From positions 1 to 6,815 of the forward strand of contig JAFYMA010000203.1 in assembly GCA_017556845.1 (NCBI GenBank): a stretch of 6,815 nucleotides of DNA. Reading direction: 5' to 3'. This stretch comes from Clostridia bacterium (GTDB lineage Bacteria; Bacillota; Clostridia; Oscillospirales; CAG-272). The notes under the pieces were generated by a model, which made no database searches, was not told where the DNA came from, and saw only the letters and a list, made by a program, of their open reading frames with translations. Made by a program: the position numbers and the translations under genes. Shown piece by piece: positions 1-6,544 of this stretch (position 1 is its first letter; the number at the start of each line of letters is the position of its first letter).

Positions 1-143
1 AGGAGACCATCTGTTTGCCCTCATCAATCGATCTTGCTCACGTTATCTGCCCTGCTTGCGGCGAAGAGTTTTCTTGCATCTGCGATGAGGATGAGGAATG
101 CGAATGCTGCTGCGGCGAGTGCGAGGAAGCAGAAGAGGAATAA
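1..143 (+). CDS. C-terminal end of a cysteine-rich, probably zinc-ribbon protein (partial)
   Basis: The reading frame enters from the left edge (first full codon at base 3) and stops at TAA 141-143, leaving 46 residues. Ten of these are cysteines: one at residue 4, a CPACGEE knuckle at residues 16-22, then C25, C27, C33, C35-C37 and C40, in a tail otherwise made of Glu and Asp. The segment ETICLPSSIDLAHVICPACG looks like the second half of a two-knuckle zinc ribbon whose first Cys pair lies outside the window. Small clostridial proteins of the CD1247 N-terminal-domain type end in a similar double ribbon, but that is from memory and the N-terminus is missing. Metal binding is inferred from the cysteine pattern; cellular role is unknown. 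A strong terminator 30 bases downstream supports this as the true gene end. The overlapping frame at 34-231 runs through that terminator and is a shadow. Confidence 0.7.
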   Translation, partial: ETICLPSSIDLAHVICPACGEEFSCICDEDEECECCCGECEEAEEE

Positions 144-171
144 TAGAATAAATGCGTATTGTAACGCTTAC

Positions 172-203
172 AAGGCAAGGGAATTTTTCCCTTGCCTTTT
201 TAT
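172..203 (+). terminator. Intrinsic terminator after the cysteine-rich gene
   Basis: A perfect 12-bp stem (172-183 AAGGCAAGGGAA with 187-198 TTCCCTTGCCTT) closes on a 3-base T loop and runs into a T tract (197-201). It lies 28 bases after the stop codon at 143 and separates that gene from the proA transcript. It should be a strong Rho-independent terminator. Confidence 0.92.
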
Positions 204-248
204 CTGCTTTGCTTTGGAAATATATGTGTAAATTTTACGCATTTACGC

Positions 249-277
249 TTGACGGAGAGGCTTTAATATGATAAAAT
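249..277 (+). promoter_or_regulatory. Probable sigma-A promoter of the proA operon
   Basis: A -35 box TTGACG (249-254) and a -10 box TAAAAT (272-277) are separated by exactly 17 bases. TGA immediately before the -10 box gives an extended -10 (TGn). This predicts transcription starting near 284-285 and a leader of only about 27 bases, too short for a riboswitch or T-box. It is the only good promoter seen ahead of the proA-mutL gene string and lies downstream of the terminator at 172-203. Confidence 0.75.
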
Positions 278-300
278 AAAATGGATAAATATATTTTTAC

Positions 301-304
301 GAGG
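301..304 (+). promoter_or_regulatory. Ribosome-binding site of proA
   Basis: GAGG at 301-304 (within GAGGAAAG) lies 7 bases before the ATG at 312. This supports that start rather than any internal ATG. Confidence 0.7.
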
Positions 305-311
305 AAAGATT

Positions 312-1562
312 ATGTACGATAACAGTCTTGTTTTTGAAAAATGCCGTGCGGCAAAAAAAGCATCTGTTCAGCTTGCATCATCCTCCTCAAAGGTCAGATG
401 CGATGCCCTTGAAGCTATTGCGTCAGCTCTTGAGGAAAATTGCGAAAGGATACTTTCTGCAAATGAGCAGGATATTGCAAAAGCGGCTGAAAACGGTGTA
501 AAGGAAACGATGATAGACCGCCTTACGCTGAATTGCGACCGTGTTTTTGCAATAGCAAACGCTGTAAGAAAGCTTATAGCTCTTCCCGACGTTCTCGGCA
601 AGGGTGAGGTGTTCTGCCGCCCCAACGGACTTAAAATAACGAAAAAAAGCGTTCCTTTGGGAACGATAGGCATAATATACGAGGCTCGTCCGAACGTCAC
701 GGCTGACGCCGCCGCAATATGCATAAAAACAGGTAACGCCGTTGTCCTCAGAGGAGGAAAGGAAGCGTTCAACTCCAATATGTGTATATGCGATATTATG
801 CGTGATGCGATAGCATCCGTGGGACTTTCCGAGGATTGCATCTGCTTTATAAACGATCCTGACAGACAGTCAAGCATTGCTCTTATGGGTGCGGTCGGTC
901 TTATCGACGTGCTTATACCCAGAGGCGGCAAGGGACTTATAAGATCGGTATGCGAAAACGCAAAGGTTCCCGTTATCGAAACGGGCGCAGGCAACTGCCA
1001 CGTATACGTTGAAAAAACGGCGGATATAGAAATGGCTGTCAACGTGTGCCTCAACGCAAAGGTCAGCCGTCCGTCAGTATGCAACGCGGCGGAAACGCTT
1101 CTGTGCGATGAAGAAATAGCAGAAGAATTTTTGCCCCTGTTTGCAAAAAAAGCAGCGGAATACAACGTAGAATTAAGAGGCTGCGAAAGATCGAGGGCGA
1201 TACTGCCTTTTATAAAAGAGGCAACAGAGGACGATTATATGACCGAATATAACGATTATATAATGGCAGTAAAGGTCGTATCGGGCGTTTGTCAGGCAGT
1301 TGAGCATATAAATCAGTATTCAACGCATCACAGCGAGGCGATAATGACGGCGAATATAGATGCATCAGACTATTTTACGACGAATATTGATTCTGCGGCG
1401 GTCTACGTCAACGCATCAACGAGATTTACTGACGGCGAAGAATTCGGCTTCGGCGCAGAGATCGGAATTTCGACACAAAAGCTGCACGCAAGAGGCCCTA
1501 TGGGTCCGGAGCAGCTTACAAGTATAAAATATATTGTACAAGGAAAGGGACAGGTAAGATAA
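312..1562 (+). CDS. proA: Gamma-glutamyl phosphate reductase (glutamate-5-semialdehyde dehydrogenase)
   Basis: This is the second enzyme of proline synthesis from glutamate: it reduces gamma-glutamyl phosphate with NADPH to glutamate-5-semialdehyde, in the cytoplasm. The 416-residue length matches the family, an aldehyde-dehydrogenase-fold enzyme. Visible signatures are GTIGIIYEARPNVTADAAA (117-135), the GNAVVLRGGKEAFNSN block (141-156) and IPRGGKGLI (202-210). The active-site region is VPVIETGAGNCHVYV (219-233) followed by NAKVSRPSVCNAAETLL (248-264), with catalytic Cys257. STHHSEAIMT (337-346) and the C-terminal FGFGAEIGISTQKLHARGP (378-396) are also typical. No key residue is missing. The start is fixed by GAGG at 301-304. 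Its usual partner proB (glutamate 5-kinase) is not adjacent; upstream is the unrelated cysteine-rich gene behind a terminator. It leads the proposed operon, with one base between its stop and the next ATG. The 265-residue antisense frame inside it is a shadow. Confidence 0.97.
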   Translation: MYDNSLVFEKCRAAKKASVQLASSSSKVRCDALEAIASALEENCERILSANEQDIAKAAENGVKETMIDRLTLNCDRVFAIANAVRKLIALPDVLGKGEVFCRPNGLKITKKSVPLGTIGIIYEARPNVTADAAAICIKTGNAVVLRGGKEAFNSNMCICDIMRDAIASVGLSEDCICFINDPDRQSSIALMGAVGLIDVLIPRGGKGLIRSVCENAKVPVIETGAGNCHVYVEKTADIEMAVNVCLNAKVSRPSVCNAAETLLCDEEIAEEFLPLFAKKAAEYNVELRGCERSRAILPFIKEATEDDYMTEYNDYIMAVKVVSGVCQAVEHINQYSTHHSEAIMTANIDASDYFTTNIDSAAVYVNASTRFTDGEEFGFGAEIGISTQKLHARGPMGPEQLTSIKYIVQGKGQVR

Positions 1563-1563
1563 A

Positions 1564-1953
1564 ATGAGCGTTATGGAGCTTGCAAAGCAGCTTGGAGAAG
1601 CAATTAAGGAAGATGAAAGAGTTATCCGTCTGAACAAGGCAACGGCGGTATATGAAAACGATATGGAGCTTCTTACGAAGGTAAGTAAGTACAACGAAAT
1701 GTCAAAATCACTTGCCGAAGCATTTGAAACGGACGGCAAGGATTCCGAAAAGGTAAAGACTCTCGGATTTGAATTGAAGGAGCTTTACACGGATATTATG
1801 GCTATGCCGTCGATGATCGAATTTTCTCAGGCAAAGGAAGCGGTTGACAAATTTATGGAAGAGGTCAACGGTGAGATAATGTACACCGTTACGGGCACAC
1901 GCCCCTGTTCACACGACGGATGCGACGGAGACTGCTCACACTGCCACGGTTAA
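1564..1953 (+). CDS. YlbF/YmcA-family (RicA/RicF-like) regulator with a four-cysteine tail
   Basis: This 129-residue protein has a helical, charged body (about 1-109, with FSQAKEAVDKFMEEVNGEI at 87-105 being typical) and a short C-terminal tail of spacing C115-x4-C120-x3-C124-x2-C127, also carrying His117, His126 and His128. It fits the YlbF/YmcA family. In Bacillus subtilis, YlbF and YmcA form a complex with YaaT that carries Fe-S clusters, affects RNase Y-dependent RNA processing and is needed for competence, sporulation and biofilms. There, ymcA lies just upstream of cotE-mutS-mutL, as this gene lies upstream of mutS here. The cysteine tail is therefore a candidate Fe-S (or zinc) site. Which paralogue this is cannot be decided from sequence alone, and the regulatory role is inferred from the family. 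It starts one base after proA; AGG at 1552-1554, nine bases before the ATG, is a modest ribosome-binding site, so coupling to proA translation is likely. Confidence 0.85.
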   Translation: MSVMELAKQLGEAIKEDERVIRLNKATAVYENDMELLTKVSKYNEMSKSLAEAFETDGKDSEKVKTLGFELKELYTDIMAMPSMIEFSQAKEAVDKFMEEVNGEIMYTVTGTRPCSHDGCDGDCSHCHG

Positions 1954-1968
1954 GCAATATCATTCTTT

Positions 1969-1975
1969 AAAGGAG
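1969..1975 (+). promoter_or_regulatory. Ribosome-binding site of mutS
   Basis: AAAGGAG at 1969-1975 is the strongest Shine-Dalgarno site in the window and lies 10 bases before the ATG at 1986. Three further in-frame ATGs (1995, 1998, 2001) sit 19 or more bases away, so 1986 is the best start. It also keeps the conserved N-terminal TPMMMQY motif. Confidence 0.75.
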
Positions 1976-1985
1976 CGTATACATC

Positions 1986-4556
1986 ATGACACCCATGATG
2001 ATGCAATATTTTGAAATAAAGGAAACGTGTCCTGACGCTATTCTGATGTACAGACTCGGCGATTTTTACGAAATGTTCTTTGATGATGCAAAGATCGCTT
2101 CAAGAGAGCTGGAGCTTACGCTCACGGGCAGAGATTGCGGTGAAAAGGAGCGTGCGCCGATGTGCGGCGTACCGTTTCACAGCGTTGACGGATACATTTC
2201 AAAGCTGGTAAGCAAGGGATATAAGGTCGCTATATGCGAGCAGACTGAGGATCCCGCAACGGCAAAGGGCATAGTCAAGCGTGAGATAATACGTCTTATC
2301 ACCCCCGGCACACTGACGCAGTCGGGTATGCTCGACGAGGAAAAGAATAACTATATAGCATCTGTTTATATAATGCACGGCTCTGCGGCTATCTGCTTTG
2401 CAGATATATCCACCGGCTATATTGCCGCCTGCGCATCTGACAAGGATGCAGAGGATTTTATAATCAACGAGTGTGCCGCTTACCGCCCGTGCGAGATAAT
2501 AGCAAATTTCAGTGCGTGCGAATACAACAGACTTGATGAATATTTTACCAAGCGTCTTTTCAGTATGGTCAATTATGACAGAAAAGAGATGTTCGAGTAT
2601 TCCGGGTCATTGGAAAGATGCCGCCGTCAGTTTCCGTCGGTGGATGCAGACCTTCTTTCTTCATCGGTCATAAATGCCGCAGGTGCGCTTCTTTCATATA
2701 TAGACGAAACGCAAAAGACGGATATTTCATATATAAACGAAATAAACGTATACGACGGAGCGCAGTATTTGCAGATGAACGCCGCTACGAGACATTCCCT
2801 TGAGCTGTGCGAAACGATGCGCGGCAACAAAAAGGGATCGCTTTTGTGGGTGCTTGACAATACCGTTACCGTATCGGGCGCAAGAATGCTGAGAAAGTGG
2901 CTTGAAGAGCCGCTTTACTCGGTAAACGATATAATGACACGCCAGAACGCAGTAACAGATCTTTATAAGGATTTTGCCGTGCGCGAGGAGTTTGCGCAGG
3001 CGCTTAAGTCGGTGCTTGACCTTGAAAGACTGTCTGCAAAGATAGTTTACGGCTCAGCATCGGGCAAGGATCTGCGTGCCATCAGCCAGACTGCCGCCGC
3101 TATACCGAAAATACGGCAGATAATTTGCTCGTTACGCTCTGAAAAAATGCAGTATCTTTACGAAAATCTTGACGAGCTTTCGGATATTGCCGAGGTAATA
3201 AACAAGGCGATAGTCGAAGATCCCCCGTTTTCCGTCAAGGAGGGCGGTATAATAAAGGACGGCTACGACGCTGACGTTGACGAGCTTCGCAGTATTATGA
3301 AGGACGGCAAGTACTGGATATCGAAAATAGAAGAAAAGGAACGCGAGGAAACGGGAATAAAAACTCTTCGCGTGGCGTATAACAGAGTTTTCGGCTATTA
3401 CATAGAGGTCACGAAATCGTTTTTGAACGACGTTCCGGAAAGATACATAAGAAAGCAGACGTTGACGAACTGCGAAAGATTTATAACGCAGGAGCTGAAG
3501 GAGTTTGAAGCATCGGTGCTTGGCGCATCCGATAAGATAGTCAAGCTCGAATATGATATTTTCTGCAATATCAGGGATTTTGTAAATAATAATATCGCAA
3601 GAATAAAGGACGTAGCCTCAAAGCTGTCAGAGCTTGACGTTTATCTGTCGCTCGCACAGTGTGCAGCGAAAAACAGATACACACCGCCTGAGGTCGATCT
3701 GTCCGACATGCTTGAAATAAAGAACGGCAGACACCCCGTTGTAGAGCAGTTCGTAAGCGAGGGAGGATTTGTTCCGAACGATACGTATCTTGATACGGGC
3801 GCAAACAGACTGATGCTTATAACAGGTCCGAATATGGCGGGTAAATCCACTTATATGCGTCAGAATGCACTTATCGTCATTATGGCACAGATAGGCTCGT
3901 ACGTTCCTGCGGAAAGCGCAAGGATAGGTGTGTGCGATAAGGTATTCACCAGAGTCGGCGCAAGTGACGATCTTGCCTCGGGTACCTCTACGTTTATGCT
4001 TGAAATGAACGAGGTGGCAGGTATTCTCAGCAACGCCACGAAAAGAAGCCTCATCATCTATGATGAAATAGGCAGAGGCACGTCAACGTACGACGGTATG
4101 TCGATCGCCAGAGCCGTTGCGGAATATACGGCGAGCAAAAAGATAGGCGCAAAAACGCTTTTTGCAACGCATTACCACGAATTGACCGAGCTTGAGGGAA
4201 CGGTCGAAGGCGTTATTAATTACAATATTGCGGCAAAAAAGCGCGGCGACAGTCTTGTTTTTCTGCGTAAGATAGTTCGCGGAATGGCTGATGACAGCTA
4301 CGGTATCGAGGTTGCAAAGCTTGCAGGAGTTCCGTCGCCCGTTATAAAGCGTGCAAAGGAGGTCTTGCTCGTTCTTGAAGCCTCCGCACCCGAAAAAAAG
4401 CACGAAAGAGCCGTAACGAGCATAGAGGATCTCAATATTTCCGTTCAGACGGTTGCCGATGACGAAATAAGAGAAAAATTAAAGGGAGTTGACCTTAATA
4501 TAATCACCCCAGTTGATGCCTTCGATATATTAAGACAGCTCAAAAAATTACTGTAA
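1986..4556 (+). CDS. mutS: DNA mismatch repair protein MutS
   Basis: MutS binds mismatches and small loops in newly made DNA and, on binding ATP, becomes a sliding clamp that recruits MutL. At 856 residues it is full length. The mismatch-binding domain (about 1-115) has the GDFYEMF motif with the wedge Phe27 and Glu29, and PMCGVPFHS (58-66). A connector (about 125-250), lever and clamp domains (about 265-560; note RVFGYYIEVTKS at 467-478) follow. The ABC-type ATPase domain (about 565-800) has Walker A GPNMAGKST (614-622, Lys620), the DDLASGTSTFMLEM loop (661-674), Walker B LIIYDEIGRGTSTYDG (689-704, Asp693-Glu694) and the H-loop FATHYHE (726-732, His729). The end, PVDAFDILRQLKKLL (842-856), resembles the usual C-terminal helical dimerisation segment. 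All catalytic residues are present, and length and C-terminus point to mismatch-repair MutS rather than MutS2. The beta-clamp motif often found near residue 800-820 (QxSFF or QxSLL type) is not recognisable. It starts 32 bases after the YlbF-family gene and ends two bases before mutL. Confidence 0.98.
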   Translation: MTPMMMQYFEIKETCPDAILMYRLGDFYEMFFDDAKIASRELELTLTGRDCGEKERAPMCGVPFHSVDGYISKLVSKGYKVAICEQTEDPATAKGIVKREIIRLITPGTLTQSGMLDEEKNNYIASVYIMHGSAAICFADISTGYIAACASDKDAEDFIINECAAYRPCEIIANFSACEYNRLDEYFTKRLFSMVNYDRKEMFEYSGSLERCRRQFPSVDADLLSSSVINAAGALLSYIDETQKTDISYINEINVYDGAQYLQMNAATRHSLELCETMRGNKKGSLLWVLDNTVTVSGARMLRKWLEEPLYSVNDIMTRQNAVTDLYKDFAVREEFAQALKSVLDLERLSAKIVYGSASGKDLRAISQTAAAIPKIRQIICSLRSEKMQYLYENLDELSDIAEVINKAIVEDPPFSVKEGGIIKDGYDADVDELRSIMKDGKYWISKIEEKEREETGIKTLRVAYNRVFGYYIEVTKSFLNDVPERYIRKQTLTNCERFITQELKEFEASVLGASDKIVKLEYDIFCNIRDFVNNNIARIKDVASKLSELDVYLSLAQCAAKNRYTPPEVDLSDMLEIKNGRHPVVEQFVSEGGFVPNDTYLDTGANRLMLITGPNMAGKSTYMRQNALIVIMAQIGSYVPAESARIGVCDKVFTRVGASDDLASGTSTFMLEMNEVAGILSNATKRSLIIYDEIGRGTSTYDGMSIARAVAEYTASKKIGAKTLFATHYHELTELEGTVEGVINYNIAAKKRGDSLVFLRKIVRGMADDSYGIEVAKLAGVPSPVIKRAKEVLLVLEASAPEKKHERAVTSIEDLNISVQTVADDEIREKLKGVDLNIITPVDAFDILRQLKKLL

Positions 4557-4558
4557 AT

Positions 4559-6493
4559 ATGGGAATTATAAACGTACTTGACATAAGCGTAGCCAACCTT
4601 ATCGCCGCAGGCGAGGTCGTTGAAAGGCCCGCCTCGGTCGTTAAGGAGCTGCTTGAAAATTCAATAGACGCAGGGGCAAAAAATATTACCGTTGAAATAA
4701 AGCGCGGCGGAGTCAGCCTTATAAGAGTGACTGATGACGGCTGCGGAATGGCTAAAGAGGATCTGCCCGTGTGCGTTTTACGTCACGCAACGAGTAAAAT
4801 ACACACAAAGCAGGACCTTAACGGGATAATGACTCTCGGCTTCAGAGGGGAGGCGCTTGCCGCTATTGCATCTGTGTGCCGCTTGAGGATAATCACGAAG
4901 CAAAAGGAAAAAAACGGATACGTGCTTGAAAGCCGAGGCGGAAACGTGGAAAGCGTTGAGGAAACGGGCTGTGCTGACGGCACTACGGTAATCGTCGAGG
5001 AGCTGTTTGCAAACGTACCTGCAAGGCGGAAATTTCTGAAAAAGGATGCAACGGAGGGGGCGGCAGTCAGCTCTGTATGCGAAAAGCTCGCTCTTGCCAA
5101 CCCCGATATTTCCTTAACGCTTATATCGGATAATAATCTGCGTTTTCGGTCAAACGGCGACGGAATACTGAAAAACGCAATATATTCCGTTCTTGGCAGG
5201 GAATTTGCATCAAATATGATACAGATCGACGGCAGTACGGACGGTATAGACGTTTTCGGCTTTATCGGAACACCGACAAACAGCCGTCCTAACAGAAATA
5301 TGCAGATATTTTTCGTAAACGGACGGTACGTAAAAAGCAAAAGCATTCAGGCGGCGCTTGAAAACGCCGTACAGTCATTCGTTCCGCACGAAAAATTTCC
5401 GACTGCGGTATTGAACGTCGTGCTTCACCCGGGATACGTTGACGTGAACGTACATCCTACGAAAACAGAGGTCAAATTTTCCAACGAAAGAGCCGTTTTC
5501 GATGCCGTTTACTGCTCGGTAAAGGCGGCGGTCGATGCAAGCACGAAGCGCCCAGAGCTTGAAATTTCCGAAATAACGAAAAAGACGGAAGCGCCGACCG
5601 TTAGATTTACTCCTATTGAGGACGGCAAGGCTGAAAGCCTTAAAAAAAGGCAGATGTCCTTTGACGTACACGAAACGAAGGAAGCGCCGAGGCTTGAAAA
5701 GGTGCCGTTCGTTCCAAGACAGACGGAAATACAAACGCCGACGGTATCGAATACCGTAAGAGCTCCGAGCTATGAGGAGTATTTACGGTATACCGAACAG
5801 AAAAAAGCACAGATGCCTGAGCAAAAAACGGTACAAGAGAAGGAGCAGACACCGCAAAAGCAGGAAAGTGTCACGCCTTGGGTGCAGGAGGAATACGCAC
5901 CGACGAAAAGACCCGGCGAATACCGCTATTGCGGAGAGATATTCAATACGTATCTTATCGTTGAAACCGAAAACGAGGCGTATATAATAGACAAGCACGC
6001 TGCTCACGAAAGAATAATATTTGAAGAGCTTAAGCGTGGGGTAAAATACAAGGCGAATTATTCTCAGATACTTATGATACCGCTGGAGATACCGTTGTCT
6101 GACGAGGAGCAGGCGTCGGCTGAGGAATTCAGACAAGAGATAACGAAAACGGGCTTTTCTTATGAGATAAAAGAGGGCATGGGCGTTGTCAGCGAGATAC
6201 CCTCAAATCTTACGGAGGCTGCCGCACTTGATCTTTTTATCACCGTATTGTCAGAGCTTGCCTTGGGGGCGGGAAACGCCGCATTGACAAGAGATCTTTT
6301 GTATGAAAAGGCTCTTTACCAATCGTCATGCAAGGCGGCGATAAAGGCGGGTGACATCAACAGTGAGCAGGAGCTTAAGGCTCTTGTTGACAGACTTATG
6401 GCGTGTCCCGAAATAACGCACTGTCCGCACGGCAGACCCGTTGCGTTCATTATGACGAAATCGTCGGTTGAAAAAAGGTTCGGAAGGATATAA
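4559..6493 (+). CDS. mutL: DNA mismatch repair protein MutL (endonuclease type)
   Basis: MutL couples MutS to strand removal and, in bacteria lacking MutH, itself nicks the new strand. The 644-residue protein has the GHKL ATPase domain (about 1-215): AAGEVVERPASVVKELLENS (16-35, Glu30 the expected general base and Asn34 the Mg-binding Asn), DDGCGM (59-64), RHATSKI (75-81), GFRGEALAAIASV (94-106) and GTTVIVEELFANVPARRKF (141-159). The transducer domain contains FFVNGRYVKS (251-260) and VDVNVHPTKTEVKF (294-307). A low-complexity Glu/Lys/Gln/Pro-rich linker spans about 330-450. The C-terminal domain carries the endonuclease motif DKHAAHERIIFE (478-489; Lys instead of the commonest Gln at position 2), SSCKAAIKA (589-597), CPHGRP (622-627) and FGR near the end (641-643), so metal-dependent nicking is predicted. 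Two possible beta-clamp contacts are QMSFDV (365-370) and QILMIP (503-508). It starts two bases after mutS without a Shine-Dalgarno site, suggesting translational coupling. Confidence 0.98.
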   Translation: MGIINVLDISVANLIAAGEVVERPASVVKELLENSIDAGAKNITVEIKRGGVSLIRVTDDGCGMAKEDLPVCVLRHATSKIHTKQDLNGIMTLGFRGEALAAIASVCRLRIITKQKEKNGYVLESRGGNVESVEETGCADGTTVIVEELFANVPARRKFLKKDATEGAAVSSVCEKLALANPDISLTLISDNNLRFRSNGDGILKNAIYSVLGREFASNMIQIDGSTDGIDVFGFIGTPTNSRPNRNMQIFFVNGRYVKSKSIQAALENAVQSFVPHEKFPTAVLNVVLHPGYVDVNVHPTKTEVKFSNERAVFDAVYCSVKAAVDASTKRPELEISEITKKTEAPTVRFTPIEDGKAESLKKRQMSFDVHETKEAPRLEKVPFVPRQTEIQTPTVSNTVRAPSYEEYLRYTEQKKAQMPEQKTVQEKEQTPQKQESVTPWVQEEYAPTKRPGEYRYCGEIFNTYLIVETENEAYIIDKHAAHERIIFEELKRGVKYKANYSQILMIPLEIPLSDEEQASAEEFRQEITKTGFSYEIKEGMGVVSEIPSNLTEAAALDLFITVLSELALGAGNAALTRDLLYEKALYQSSCKAAIKAGDINSEQELKALVDRLMACPEITHCPHGRPVAFIMTKSSVEKRFGRI

Positions 6494-6510
6494 AAAAAGG
6501 TTGCAGAATT

Positions 6511-6543
6511 ATGCGTGATGTCCTTAACGGACAAATCACGCAT
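6511..6543 (+). other. Hairpin immediately downstream of mutL
   Basis: ATGCGTGAT (6511-6519) pairs perfectly with ATCACGCAT (6535-6543). An inner GTCC/GGAC stem (6520-6523 with 6529-6532) closes on the loop TTAAC, leaving an AA bulge at 6533-6534. It begins 17 bases after the mutL stop. No T tract follows, so it is not a standard intrinsic terminator. It may protect the mRNA 3' end, cause pausing, or be the left edge of the neighbouring repeat. Folding is clear from sequence; function is inference. Confidence 0.6.
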
Positions 6544-6544
6544 C

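Noticed and set aside
34..231. 65-residue plus-strand frame at the left edge
   Set aside because: It overlaps the cysteine-rich reading frame in a different phase and runs through the terminator at 172-203.
278..311. Riboswitch or T-box leader in front of proA
   Set aside because: The predicted leader is only about 27 bases, with no T-box or aptamer motif.
368..1165. Long minus-strand open frame (265 residues) inside proA
   Set aside because: It lies wholly within a clearly conserved gene, has no ribosome-binding site or recognisable domain, and is a shadow of the third-position base bias of proA.
1954..1985. Separate promoter for mutS
   Set aside because: The gap is 32 bases and contains no convincing -35/-10 pair; only the ribosome-binding site is visible.
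4783..5346. Minus-strand open frame (187 residues) inside mutL
   Set aside because: It lies antisense to the conserved MutL ATPase/transducer region, has no recognisable domain and shows shadow-type composition.
5772..5987. Plus-strand 71-residue Arg/Lys-rich frame inside mutL
   Set aside because: It arises from the low-complexity linker of MutL read in another frame; no start signal.
6316..6543. 75-residue minus-strand frame across the mutL 3' end
   Set aside because: It starts within the downstream hairpin and runs antisense to the conserved MutL C-terminus; no domain or ribosome-binding site.
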